Assembly: GCA_000697665.1 (NCBI GenBank)
Contig: KL197718.1
Span: 999,099-1,063,098, forward strand
DNA length: 64,000 nt
Origin: Jaapia argillacea MUCL 33604
Lineage: Eukaryota > Basidiomycota > Agaricomycetes > Jaapiales > Jaapiaceae
Direction of reading: 5' to 3'
Each line of letters opens with the position of its first letter. The stretch's first letter is position 1. The notes below the pieces were generated by a model. That model did not search any database, had not been told where the DNA came from, and worked only from the letters and a program-made list of their open reading frames with translations. The translations under genes and the position numbers were made by a program. This document shows positions 22,373-33,839 of this stretch, in pieces.

Positions 22373-24623
22373 TTAGTGCGCGCCCTCGTCCCGATAGCTC
22401 TCGGAATAACCAGAACCCTTGAGAAGAGTAGGGACAAAGACCTCGTTGTGAGCGGTATTGGGCACAGGCTTATACCCAATGTCCTTGCTCCCTCTCACAA
22501 TGAAGAAACAAAAAAGGGAAATCAACACTAGCACAGTGCCTAGGAGACCGATGATGATGTATGAATTCCTCATTAGGTCTGAGTTGAGGTTTGATGAAGG
22601 AGAGGATGCAGACAATGCGGAAGCGGCGACGGCAGCGTTGATCCTCATATCTGGTTTGTTAGGAAGATGAATTCATGGTTAATAGGGGATGGAGTGCGGA
22701 GAAAGGGGCGGGGGCGGTATTACCAGGTGTAGCGGCATTTGAGATTCCACTCTGGGCAATGGAAGCATTGATGCGAGCTTGGTTCAGCTGGTCGAATTGC
22801 GCAGATGCTGTGGCCGCGTCAGTAATCTACGCAGGCGTATCATGATCAATATCAAGTCTCCCCAAGAAACTGGGAAACGTACCGACAAGAGCTTTATGAA
22901 AGGATTGGTGTCCCCTGGAGTAGCCCAATTTCCAAAGTCGTACATGGCGTAGACATTACGAAGGAATACATCACCAAGGGCGACGTCTACAAACGAGGCC
23001 GTCTAAGTACAGATCCATCAGATCGAGTTTGTAAGAAATCCCTTACCGAGGAACGACGTAGATGATGCATCTTCTGCACGGAAAGCCCCAAGGCATACAG
23101 TCTCGTTGGTATCATCGACGACAGCGTTGACAATGTATGTGGCATCCAGTGGGTTGATCGGGAAAGTTTGACCGCCAAAGATAAAGCTAATCTCGATCTT
23201 GCTTTCACAGGGTACTTGCCAACCATTCGGGGTGAATTCGGCGCCATCAACGTTGCTGTAAATGGCGTCGGCGAAATATGTAGGGACTGATGCTAATACC
23301 GAGTGAAAATGAAGCAAATTCAGGGACGTCCATTTCGATGTCTTGGATCAAGCCGACTCACCCAAAGGATTCCCGGTATCTAGTACGGCGACAGTTTGGC
23401 CAGGCTGAATGCTCGGGTCTGTGCTAACGAGGCGGCGCAAGGTTGTCCATCGTGGAACATTGAGGGATGAATCAAGGAAGGACTTACAATATCGAGTGGC
23501 CATTGTATGTCGTTCCGTTGACGACGATCCCATCCATCGCTATGGTCCACAACGGCGAGGTATCGGAAAGCTGAACGACCTTCAACACAGGCGATTGATT
23601 GATGGCGTCTAACCCCGGTCCTATTTCGCCTATGCACGAAACATGAGCTAAGAATCATTACATCGCTAGCGAAGGATGGACGGTACCGATGGTGAATACC
23701 CCTCCGGCTGTGGCACCTATATCAGGATCCCTGGACAGTTCGAAAGTGATGAAGTTGGGTTCATTGGGGTAGGTCATGAATATCTGCAATGCCCAAACAC
23801 TAGTTCAGAATTTGAGGGTCAGGACGGTGAACGTCCTTGTGATGAACTGACATTGTCAAGGAAAGAGGCTGGGTTATAAGTAGAGTTTAATAAACCTAAT
23901 GATTCTAACTCTGCCAGCGTTGTTGCAGTAGTGGAAAGGCCAGGACTGGTAAGTGTACCAAAGTTTAGCTACGAAGAATTTTCGTGGAAAAGGATCCGTC
24001 CACCCACGGTCCTAGGCCAAGGAGACCTTTATCGCCAGAGTGTAAAGCATTGCTTCCAGGAGCTGAAACTAATAGAAGACGTGAACTTTGAAAGAGGGGA
24101 CACTCGAAAATATAACAAGTCACGCACTGAACGTCTGGTTCTCCACCGTGTAATCTCCAAATTGAACGGAACCTACAAGGATTGGGCCTCGGGCGAACGA
24201 ACCATCCCTGACGTTCGAAATCTCGTTAAACAGCCTCTTCGTGCGCAAGAGCGTTGGCGAATTACTTACACGTATCCTATGAACCCTGTCACACCAGTAT
24301 CCGCAAACCCGGATAGGTCAACTCCCGTTGTATCCAACCAAAGGTCCGAGCTCCCAGTATCAAGTTGAACCTAGATTCCCCCCAACATACAAGTCAGTTC
24401 CGAACATCCGACAAAATCGTAATCTTGGGAATCCCACCTCATAAGGTTGGCTATTGACATAGATGGTACCGACGTACATGTCATCACCATCCCTGCCATT
24501 AACGTTTGTGAAGTTGAAAGACGTCGAATGGGGTGGGGCCCTGCGAAAGGGAAGGCGGTAGCTATTGGAATGGGTTGCCAGGAGCGAGATCAGGCTCAGG
24601 AATGTAAAGCATGGCGATCGCAT
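22373..24623 (-). CDS. A1-family aspartic protease, C-terminally membrane-anchored, copy 2
   Basis: This is the full-length tandem paralogue of the gene at 16839-19039. The signal peptide (CFTFLSLISLLATHSNS) starts at 24623. A 5' intron separates YVGTIYVNSQPYE from VQLDTGSSDLWLDTTGVDLS (first Asp codon 24361-24359). The second Asp is in AVLDTGNPL (codon 23380-23378). VPTYFADAIYSNVDGAEF, SFIFGGQTFPINPLDATY and FLRNVYAMYDFG-type motifs follow. The end carries SYIIIGLLGTVLVLISLFCF as a membrane anchor and a basic/polar tail to GSGYSESYRDEGAH. The tail is about 17 residues longer than in copy 1. Such enzymes act at the plasma membrane or cell wall. All visible exons read through, so I take it as functional. 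Confidence 0.85.
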
Positions 24624-25256
24624 CGCTAGTTGTGCTAGTTGTCGCTCGAGGAGTGGGGACGCAAGCTGGGGTTTTTAGGAAAACACAACCCTCGGTAAAT
24701 GTGTCGCCCCGAGACGCGCCAACGCGCTGGATACAAGTTGTAAAACATTGAACACACGTGTAGCTCTTGAAGCTTGAAACGGTTAGACTGATCAAGGCAC
24801 CAGATATGACACAGCCACGACGAGCTAAAACCTCCAGGTTCCTGACCGTTCCTGAACCCTCTCCTGCAAGACAAAAGAGAGAAATTTGATCTCCCCTCAC
24901 TATGGCTCGAGTCATAAGCTGACACTCTGCCGGGGGCGAGAAGTGGTCGTGAAGTCAGTCATTCAACGAGGTCATGCCTCCGAGCAGAGAGCCGGTGCTC
25001 TGCGTCGGACGTCGATTTGAGATTCTTATCTTAGTCGCACTGTGTTTATTGCATCATTGAAATTGATATATGATCTCTTGTTTTGAAACGATGATCCAGG
25101 TGTACACTCCTGGTTTCCAGTTAAGTCTCCGTGGGTTGGTTCAAGTCCGACAGGAACAAGGTAGATTCCGGAGATCCGAACGACTTACAAGCTGTCTGAT
25201 AACCAAATATCATGTCACCAGAGATCAAAGCTGCTTTGGTGAATGAGAGGTTTGGC
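24624..25256. other. spacer between protease 2 and F-box copy C
   Basis: Alignable with 19040-19680. A minus-strand frame of about 117 codons covers part of it, but the frame is not kept in the other copy, so it is probably promoter and UTR. Confidence 0.45.
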
Positions 25257-26884
25257 TTACGAGTCTGGTTCAATATGGAGATCAAGGCCCGAAGCAACAC
25301 ATACTGCAAGCCCGTCGCGGTTATATTCCCGAATCCCTCCTGGGTTAAGTTTGGGTGTTATGACACGAACACTGCGGAGACAGGTAGCGGGGTTGGTGGA
25401 TGAAACTGAAACCTCATGCTCCGCGTATGACGGGGCACACCGCGAAGATACCAAACGTATCACGTCATCCAGCTAGGACGCGGCGTCGCCAGTCATGCGC
25501 CTACACTTGATAAAGATTGTCAATATCTGCAGACGTGCCATTGGACTTGCATCGAGGCTGCCGGAGTTGGGGCGGAGAGCCGCCAGAAGTTTCCTGTTTC
25601 CCGAAGGTATAGGAATGGTTATTGTGAGACGAATGTCGGTGATAGTGGACAAGCAAGGAAGAATCTCGATCCACTCCTTCTGGATATCTGCCGTCAACAC
25701 GTTGAGTCTATATGATGATGAGTTGATCCAATTCCCGAGAGCTTGTATCGAGTCCAAGCCACGGGCAACGAATGCGAGCTCTTTGAGACTCGGAGCTTTC
25801 AGCCTTCCGAAGAAAAGGATGTCGTCTGAAGTCATGGTTACGGAGAGGAAGTAGAGTTTTGGCAGTACAATTGGGGCGTATTCTACTGAAGCCAGATGTG
25901 GTTGCGGATACGGACAGGTGATCCAACAATGCGTAAGCTCAACACATTGTCTCAGGACATCAAAACATGTCTGGAAGGCGTATGCACCCGGAAGGCCCTC
26001 GGAGACCGCGTCGCCGAGCCAGAGGCGCGTCAACTGACGCCATGGGAAGGGCAGTTGCGAGGGGTGCCAGAATCGATAGAGGGAAAGAGATGTTAGTCTC
26101 GGCGCTATGAAAATCTTGATATCACGTAAACGCGTCCTGGGAAGTTCCCTCGGTGGGTGGGATTGGCGAATCGAGAGGATCTCGAGAAGAGGGCTACCAC
26201 CCGCCATGCTCTGTAAGAGAGCAATCAGGTCCGTGGAGTCATGACCCCAGTTGCAGAGTTGAACGTTTCGAAGCAGATGAACGTGTGGACAGAATGTTCT
26301 GAAAAACTTTGCTCAGGGGGTATTCCAGTGGGCTACGCCGGTCGCAGTGACTTTCAAAGGGGTGTTGCTGCCAGATCGAGAAAGTGCACTCTTAAGTCTA
26401 GCTTCGAGCAGTTTGTTATCGTTTGATTTATCAACATCTTGCACCTCTATATCAGACCAAAGTTCGGGACTAAACCCAGCCTGCCTCCAGTACCGCAGAC
26501 TTGCATGAACGGATCATCGAGAGGTGTGATGGGTGCCCTGGCCATTATGAAAATTTTAACAAGGAGTTCTGGAGGAAGTCGGCGAATGGGGGAAGAGAAC
26601 GACGCGAAAATGTCCTTCTGCCGGCGAGCTGACTCTAACTGCTGAGAAACTTGGTTTATTTCCGCCTGGAGCTCTTCCATACGAGTGTTAAAGGCATTGA
26701 TGTCGTTTTCTGCTCCGAGTATTTTGCTGGAAAGATCTACGCCAGGGAATGATGTCGAATTTGAGCGCAATGCCTCAAGGAAGGGCTTTAGATCGACGTC
26801 ACTGTTCTTCATGGGTGGAACTTATTAGCTACATCTGAGCGACCGTTTCATTGGAATAACACGTAGAGACTCACGGGTACCCAT
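25257..26884 (-). pseudogene. F-box/LRR-like protein, copy C (broken)
   Basis: First exon 26884-26875, 54-bp intron, second exon from 26820 (FPP, then MKNSDVDLKPFLEALRS). The F-box is LPPELLVKIFIMARAP. The frame shifts by one missing base at PFMQVC (about 26494), where copies A and B continue with YWR. Later TGA replaces the GGA codon of copy A (about 26317), and TAG lies near 25474. The leucine-rich half from MAGGSPLLEILSIRQS to the TAG is open and well preserved. At least three lesions make it a pseudogene. CpG density is normal, so this decay differs from that of copy A. Confidence 0.75.
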
Positions 26885-27052
26885 CTTGACTTCAGGAAGA
26901 TCGGGGTTCGGCATTAGTTCTCGACGGGAAACAGCCTCGATGTAGTCTTTGAGATGATTTGCGTGATTGTCTCTGGATGAAACTTATTGGTCGTTTCTGA
27001 GTGACCTTATGCTCGGTATAAACTATAACATCGATGACTCACGGGTAGCCAT

Positions 27053-27395
27053 TTTGAAACCTAGACAACCTGGGTTAAAGCGACACGGGATTACTAGACG
27101 GACGACAGTCTTGAAGGAGTAATATTTGATTGATGATAGGTAACTTCTTGGTGGTGATGATGGGTTCGATATGGAGCTGCTTGCGGATAATGTTCAAAAG
27201 TTATACTTGCCTCAATGACTTGGATAGCGTCGTACTTACTGCTACTTAGTGTCAGCGCAAGTGAACTTAGTGAAGATAGCTGATCAGCACGTTGGAAGTG
27301 TGACCGAAGAATGCATGAACTGTCACGCGTGACATTGGACAAACATTCACCGCCAGACTCTCCTCACCTTTCCATCCTCAACGTTCTCAACTCGT
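27053..27395. promoter_or_regulatory. divergent region between F-box copy C and the CxxC gene
   Basis: Holds the 5' flank of both genes. Part of it (27090-27250) matches 21950-22085 upstream of copy B, so the tandem unit extends this far. Both copies keep GAGGCAAGTATAACTT on the minus strand, which looks like a GC-type splice donor of an upstream exon (KYDAIQVIE at 27213 upward). Confidence 0.4.
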
Positions 27396-29113
27396 ATGAA
27401 AACCTCCGCCCTCATCAACCCCAACCCCAACCCCAAAGATGCACCCTCCCCAATCCACAGCACGTCCACCACAAGCGCCACCGTCTTCACCGCCGCTCCC
27501 CACCCATGTTCACGATGCAAAGTCTCCACTTCTTCACCCTACGCCATGTGCGATCCTTGTAGAATAAAGAACAGGGCAGAACAGCAGAAGTATAAAGATA
27601 GGAAGAAGGAGTTTAACCACGTCAAGAACGCTACTGTCACTACCGCTACCGCCCCGTCATCCTCGTCCAAATCACTCCCACTTTCCTCGCTGAATCCACT
27701 GCCTCTTACCTCCTCGAACCCCGTGCCTCTCAACCCTGCCATCCACCCCTGCTCGAAATGCAAGACACCCACCTCCACCGATTTCAAGTTGTGTGACGCG
27801 TGTAGGAAGAAAGGAAGAGAAGATTCGAGGAGGTTTCATGAGAGGAGACGGTTAAGGTTGGCTGCGGGGTTGGATAGGGTGGGAGATGATATTGGTGTTA
27901 AGAGGAAAGCGGGGGAGGAACTTGATAATAAGAAACGGAAGCTCGCTAGGAGCACTACTGACTCAAACATCGTGCGTCCTTCCCCTTTATCACTAAGAAC
28001 CTCCTTTTAACAATCACGTACACTTGATCATAGACATCCCCACGTACCACCCCCTCATTCACTGCCCTTACAAACTTCACTTCACCCGTCGACTCCGACT
28101 CATCAGAAGACGAACCACCCACGCCCCCAACACGTTCTAACGAACCACAGGAATACCAATTCGCCACCGAACTTTACACAGCATTAAACGCTCTACACAA
28201 ATCATATCTTAAATCATATCTTCATTACCTCAAGACTCTCTCCTCTCTCCCGAATGGGGCCTCCAACTCAAACCCGACGCCACCACCAACACCACTAAAC
28301 TTCACTGGCTCATTCTCAATAATCAAAGACCCTTCAATAGACGACGAAGCTAGAGTGGAGATGACGAGTAAGGAGTTGAGGAAGAGGGGGTTAGGTCATG
28401 TGTACGTTCCTTCCCTCGTTTTTGCTTGGTTCTCTTCTCTTTTTTTGGATGTGCGCGGGGGCAGGAGCGTGTGTCGTGGTTGATTGGATGCACGTGATCC
28501 TGGTTGACTGTATGCGCGTAGTCCTTCGACGAAACGCGCTTAGTTGCTCAACTATGCGGGGATTTCGTCAACTATATGCGCATATCGCGCACCTTCTTTT
28601 CCCCCCATCCATCTCCATCTCCTCCCTTCCTTCCTATCCCATACACAATACCTAACCAAACCCAACAGACCCCTCCCCTCCCACTTCCGCTCCCAACCCC
28701 AACTCACAAAGGGTTACACCAGGATGTTCGCTTGTAGATGTCTCGTTCCTGCTGAACAGGTCCACATGGACCCGGGAGTCGAGGAGAAATTGAAGTCGAC
28801 GACGGATATCGATGGAGAGCCGACGAAAGGCGATCTCCCAAAGCCGACGAAAGGAAACCCTCCACAGCCGACGAAAGGCGACCCTCCACAACCGACGAAC
28901 CATACCCCTCCGCCGCTCACCACCAACCTAACAAATCGGATATGTGGAGGGACGGTTAGCATCCGCGCCGAGGTTGATACTTCACACTCTTTGAATTCGG
29001 GAGTTCCGCATTGCGACGATTCGGAAGAGGGAGTGGTGAGAAGTGGGGTATTGATCGAAGGGCAGAAGGTTGTTGTTGAGATTCGACATCCCCAGCTCAA
29101 GATGTCAATGTAG
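27396..29113 (+). CDS. fungal CxxC/GQKV-family protein, founder copy
   Basis: Three exons (27396-27971, 28034-28401, 28669-29113) give 462 residues in consistent phase. Two paired-Cys motifs occur near residues 30-50 and 109-130 (PCSRCKVSTSSPYAMCDPCR and PCSKCKTPTSTDFKLCDACR), likely zinc-binding. A basic stretch (KRKAGEELDNKKRKLAR) could be a nuclear localisation signal. Exon 2 holds EYQFATELYTALNALHKSYL, then FTGSFSIIKDPSIDDEARVE and SKELRKRG. Exon 3 holds FACRC, short PTKG-D/N-PPQ repeats, CGGTVSIRAEVDTSHSLNS and GQKVVVEIRHPQ. The genes at 52814-53938 and 54528-55912 share this order and the position of the introns, so this is a family. I do not recognise it; a nuclear role is a guess from the basic stretch. 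Confidence 0.7.
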
Positions 29114-30103
29114 TTGTGACGAAAGCATTGTGTGGGTGGTTGGGGGTGGATGGGTGGATGGATTGTTTGCGTCGATGGAAGGATATGTGAAAGAGATGAC
29201 TGAACATACTGGGTTGGTTACTCTACGAAACGGATTGTGGAGGAGCGATCGAGTCTAGGGTGGAGGGACGGTCACATCTAGAGTGGAGCTTGATACCTCG
29301 CCCTCGTTCGTCTCATACCTATTCATACCTCGAGTTTGGGAACTTCATACCCATGGGGGAGGGGCTTAGGGTTATCTTGGGGGCAGAAGGTTGTCATTTG
29401 GGTTCGACAATCCGTTGGTGGGGAGGTGTATTGAGGGGGGGGGGGCATATTGGAGAGGAAGTTGATGGGATGGGTTTTTTGTCGTTTGTGCCGACGAAAG
29501 GACAACTCTATAAAGCCGACGAAAGACACGCTCAGGACCGGATTCGTCACTAACTGGGTATCGTCCTACCCCTCCAAACTGTGGAGAAGCAAATCGCCTC
29601 TAGAGCTGAGCTTGTTACCTCCCATTCGTTTGAAATTCACATCTTCCAATGTCTGAGACTTTCACATGTTTCGAGGTCGCGAGCTTCATACCCTTCTGGA
29701 AAGTATGTCGGGAGAAGGTGGTGTTCTCTTGGGCAGAAGGTTATTGTTAGGGTTCGGTGTCCGTTGGTGGGGAGGTGTTGGGGGATATTGGAGAGGAGTG
29801 GACGGAAGCGTTTGAGAGGGGGGTTGGGGGTGGTTTGTACCCGCGGTGATGGCCTCTGGAGCTGACGGACGATACCTCAAGACCGGATTCATCGCCGCTC
29901 CTTGCTGGACGAGGAGTGATGATCGTTCTAGCTGAACTTGATGCTTCGCACTCTTTGCGTTCGAAGGCTTTGTGCACGAGTTTGGGAGCCTTCATGTTGT
30001 CAGGAGAAGGGAAAGAACGTAATTGGGTTCTCATTGTTGGGTAGAAGGATGTTGAAGTTTGATGGAGATGGAATTGGGACGAGGATTGGAGGTGGTTGAT
30101 ACC
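29114..30103 (+). repeat. decayed array of last-exon copies of the CxxC gene, part 1
   Basis: Fragments of the exon encoding CGGTVSIRAEVDTSHSLNS...GQKVVVEIRHP recur in order. The landmarks are a GTGGAGGGACGG- or GTGGAGAAGC-like start (about 29236, 29260, 29580, 29905), GAGCTTGATAC-like text, and GGCAGAAGGTTGT followed by GGTTCG (about 29385, 29730). Units are roughly 250-350 bp and none keeps a frame. G-rich runs (about 29436) and GGAGGTGGTT are frequent between units. Confidence 0.7.
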
Positions 30104-30758
30104 TAGTGTTGATGGCAACCCCTTTGGGGGGCTGCCAGTTGCCGGCAAGCCGGCAACTGCCACTTTTGCCATTTGGCAAGGGGGTGGCAGGAAAAAACCT
30201 TGAATCAAATGGAATAAAAATAATGGTGGTTCAAATGCCTAAAGCTACAGCATCCTTTGAGTCCGATCCTGTTAGGAAACCCTCATATTGGCTAGAAAGT
30301 TTGGGAATGAAACCGACAACCATTGGTACATTGCCTTTGTGTACGGGTGCCTTGGAAGAAATCCTTGATTTACCTCTCATCAGCCACTCACTGACCTTGG
30401 ACAGTTTACACTGCTTGATTTCTCTGTCAGATGTTAAAATACTCGAATGAAACGGAGCAACCAGTTCAATTGCAAATGATGGGTTGGCCAAGAGATATTC
30501 TCACAGTTAGGGATTTTCTGAGTGTGGGAATCTTGCCAAGGGTGAAACAGAGTGGATTGGTGTGGTCAAAGGCCTATCATCCCAGAATCTGCCAGGATTT
30601 GTGGAGGATGGAGCATCTAACCCCCAATTTGTCCCCTCAGATGTCGTTGCCTATGGTACCCTGCCACCCCCCTGCCAGCGCCCCCCTCCCTTGCCAGCCG
30701 GCATGCCAGCTGCCGGCAGCTGGCACGGCAGGGTGGCATGGCACTGCCAACAACACTA
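30104..30758. mobile_element. 655-bp non-autonomous hAT-type element
   Basis: Ends are TAGTGTTGATGGCA and, inverted, TAGTGTTGTTGGCA. The flanks TTGATACC (30096-30103) and TTGATACT (30759-30766) form an 8-bp target duplication with one difference, as hAT elements make. The subterminal DNA is packed with TGCCAGCTGCC/GGCAGCTGGCA-type inverted motifs. The interior (30190-30650) has a minus-strand frame (SKVSEWLMRGKSRIS) of unknown origin but no transposase. The first eight bases of the end match those of the 5.4-kb hAT at 37818. Confidence 0.8.
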
Positions 30759-31700
30759 TTGATACTCCTCTGGATCCCACGAACGTCAAACGACACTTTA
30801 GGACTGGACTCGTTGCCACTTCTGCACCCTCCGAATTCGAGTGCTACATACCCTGCGAGGTAGGTCGAGAGAAGGGGCAGCATGGGGTGGTACGCTCACT
30901 ATAGAGCGGAAGGTTCATGTTGTTGAGATTTGAGGTCATTTGAAGAACATAAAGTTGGTAGTGAGGTGTTGGGAGGTGTAGTCGGGCCTGGGGAGTTGGG
31001 GGTGATAGGAATGATTGAGGGAGGATTGGAGGTGGTTCATACCCATGGGGTGATAACCCTCCCGAGCCGACGAACGGCGTACCCTCGGGACCGGACTCAT
31101 CACCACTGCTCATCGACTTGCTGAAAGGAATATGGTGAGGAACGATCACTCTCCACCTGAGCATGGTATTTCCCATTCTTTGAATCCAAGTGCTCCATAC
31201 ACTGAGAAGTACGTCGGGAGAAGGGGTAGTCTGAGGTGGGGCGCTCGTTGTGGGGTAGGAGGTTGCTGTTGGGGCTCGATAACCTTAGATCGAGATATAG
31301 TTGGTGGGGAGGGGCTGACAGCAGCCCAAGAGGCCCAGGAGGGATTACGGAGGAGTTCGAGAGGAGAGGAGAGGAGAGGTCGTTTGCGCTGATAAAAGGA
31401 TGCCCTATAGGCCCAATGAAGGACACTGTCAGGACCAAACTCATCGTTACTGGTTATCGATGGTCACTTACCAAACCGATACTCCCCACCTCCACATTCC
31501 ACAACCTCAGACACGTCACATTCTACACGTTTGGAAGTTCAGGAAGGCAGGGGAGCACCGGAGGCGGTGTTTTCATTGTCAGGCTGAAGGTTGTTAGGGT
31601 CCAATTTTCTTTGATAGAAATGTATTCGGTCAGGAGGAGCTTGCCAGAGATGGGTTGGAGGTGTTGGGAGGTGGTTTGGACTGTTCCTGGTTGATTCCAT
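30759..31700 (+). repeat. decayed last-exon array, part 2
   Basis: The array resumes after the hAT insertion. ACCGGACTCATCACCACTGC (31087) and GTGAGGAACGATCACTCTCC (31133) match the consensus, and GGTAGGAGGTTGCTG (31253) corresponds to the GQKV codons. GGAGGTGGTTCATACCCATG (about 31029) recurs in other arrays. No intact coding frame remains. Confidence 0.65.
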
Positions 31701-32042
31701 GCTGCTTAGGCAGAAATGCTACCTGCTGCGATCTCCTCAACGATGTACATCCGTGTATGGGCGATATAATGTGGCTTCGCAAGGTCATATGGGCCACCAA
31801 GAGGAGGCAAGAGGCGATGCATATCACAACGTGACTGTGACACACTCCACCATCTTCGTCGCTGCACTCACCATCGTGAGCGATCCAGGTACGATCATAA
31901 GTCACATTCCATCGCAGTGATCATTTGCATCCCTGAGGCCCTCAGTCTCATCTTCATGTCCCCACCATAGCTATTGTTCACCCTTTTCGCCCACAAAACA
32001 GCAAATACTCCTGCTTGCGGCGTTCTGTCGATTCAGCTGATA
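31701..32042 (+). promoter_or_regulatory. conserved 5' flank of the plus-strand F-box genes
   Basis: About 300 bp upstream of the F-box start are shared with 35260-35469, 43730-44030 and 48250-48586 (for example CGCAGTGATCA-like text, GCGATCCAGGTACGAT, TCTGTCGATTCAG). It is either a retained promoter or part of the duplicated unit. No TATA box stands out. Confidence 0.5.
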
Positions 32043-33662
32043 ATGCCTTCTCGTGAGCCACAAATTCGTACTCTATGATTCTCAGATGTTCACTCAAATC
32101 GTGCTAACAGACATCTTCCCTCGTGAAGAGTCTTTGGCTTTGCTCCGCGAAGTTTCTCGTTCGAATACATTGTCTATCATCCGGGACATGGATCTAACCC
32201 AGGAGCAGCTCCGCACAGAAGAAGATATCATTACTCTTGAGGCTCAGATAGGCGAGCTCCGGGAGAGACTACAAACCCTCAATCAAGAATTAGCTGGAGC
32301 GTGCATGCGGAAGGGACTGGCCAGTTCATTTGCAGCTTCTCCCATTCGCAAGCTTCCTCCCGAGGTCCTTGGTAGGATCTTTACAGCAGCCAGGGTTGAT
32401 ACAATTACGCGCCGTACCGATGTGCTCGATCCATTTCTCCAAGTTTGCAGGCATTGGAGCCAGGTGGCCTTGAATCCAGCCATTTGGTCCACCATCCGTG
32501 TGGAATACTATAGCAGAGGTGAAGATCCTGCTGAGCTGGTCCCAGCTTTAGGTCACCTCCTTCAGCGATCGGGGAGGACGTGAACATATTCAGCCTCTTT
32601 TGTCCACACGTTCATCGACTTCGAGGTGTTGACCTTCGGAATATGCGACATTTGGATGGTATGGCCACCCTCCTCTACGATATGGCAAATGGTAGTCCGA
32701 TACTCGAGTCTCTCGCGGTGAGCGAGTGGGATGATGATTTAGACCTGTCGGAATCATTTCAGGATATTCAGTCCTTTATAGCCCCATGCCTTCAATCCCT
32801 ATCGCTGTGTTGAGCATGGTATCCCAGCTGGTTGCATTTCCCTTGGTCTCAGTTGACGCACCTCCGATTTGGAGGCAAAAGGGCCACAGATTACTTGGTG
32901 ATCCATTGCTTTGATGTCCTCCGACAGTGTGTCCAGCTCACTCACTGTTGGATTCACTGCGGGCACGTCCACGATCCACTTTTTTCGTCTGTATTTGCAG
33001 CCCCACGTGCTGACTGCCATCCACCATCTGTAAACCAAAATCCCATCATTCTCCCCAAGCTTCATTTCCTCTTGGTAACCTCCACACCCAACGAACATCT
33101 CCTCTTCCAAAAGCTCCGTGCTCCATGTCTCACAGAGCTGAAATATATTCCTCGTGGTGGACCTGAGACAATGAGAGGTTTCAAAGGCTGGATCATGTCG
33201 ACTTCGTTCCGTCTCAGAAAGCTTATTGTGGACCTTTGGAAGGGATGGATGGAGTTCCTGGATTTGCTTCCCACAGTTATCCACCTTCATATGAATATGG
33301 ATATTGATGTACGTCCTGAAGATCGAGCAGTTCTCAAAGCCCTCCAGCTATCCCAAGGTGGCCCTCATGGCTGTTACATGCCTTGGATAGAAACCCTTTC
33401 ATTTGTATTTCACAGCGTCTTCTGTGAAGTCGTGTCTCTTCAGGAGAAAGTGGATGTGGTGATTTCCCTCATCATTTCCTGATGTTCTCCGCTATTGACT
33501 GAACAGTCAACCTCTTCCACTCCAACAGATGTAATCTCGCCTTTGCGTTATACACACCTGAGCATACCCGATTCTTCAGGACTTCAGGAGTACATTGGAA
33601 CTCGTCTTGCTGATTGCCTGGCTGGGGACCTCAGAGTCCACACAGAGATCGTGAGTGCCTGA
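32043..33662 (+). pseudogene. F-box protein, tandem family, 32-kb copy (broken)
   Basis: The 10-nt exon ATGCCTTCTC (32043-32052), a 58-bp intron ending GTGCTAACAG, and an exon from 32111 give MPSHIFPREESLALLREVSR. A coiled coil (EEDIITLEAQIGELRERLQT) and F-box (IRKLPPEVLGRIFTAARVD) follow. After LGHLLQRS about 60 bp present in the 44-kb copy are missing and the frame is lost at 32583. TGA replaces CGA at about 32813 and again at 33479-33481. The tail (LQEYIGTRLADCLAGDLRVH) is recognisable to 33660. It is a pseudogene of the family intact at 44 and 48 kb. Confidence 0.8.
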
Positions 33663-33839
33663 ATGGACTTCAGACTGTTCAACATATGCTTTTCTTGGTT
33701 GTTGCTCTCTACTCATCCCCATCTATCGCCGTGGATATGTCTTCCATCCGCCGTCATGCCTCGCCCACAACATTTCTCTGTGCTTTTACTTACTAGGACG
33801 GAAATGCAGTACTATATAGTTTCACGATGCATTTTTTTT

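Noticed and set aside
24562-24915. Minus-strand open frame of about 117 codons upstream of protease 2 with several cysteines
   Set aside because: The corresponding DNA upstream of protease 1 does not keep the frame, so it behaves as non-coding flank.
28650-28905. Minus-strand frames rich in RRLW repeats opposite exon 3 of the CxxC gene
   Set aside because: They mirror the PTKG-D/N-PPQ repeats on the coding strand; splicing phase supports the plus strand.
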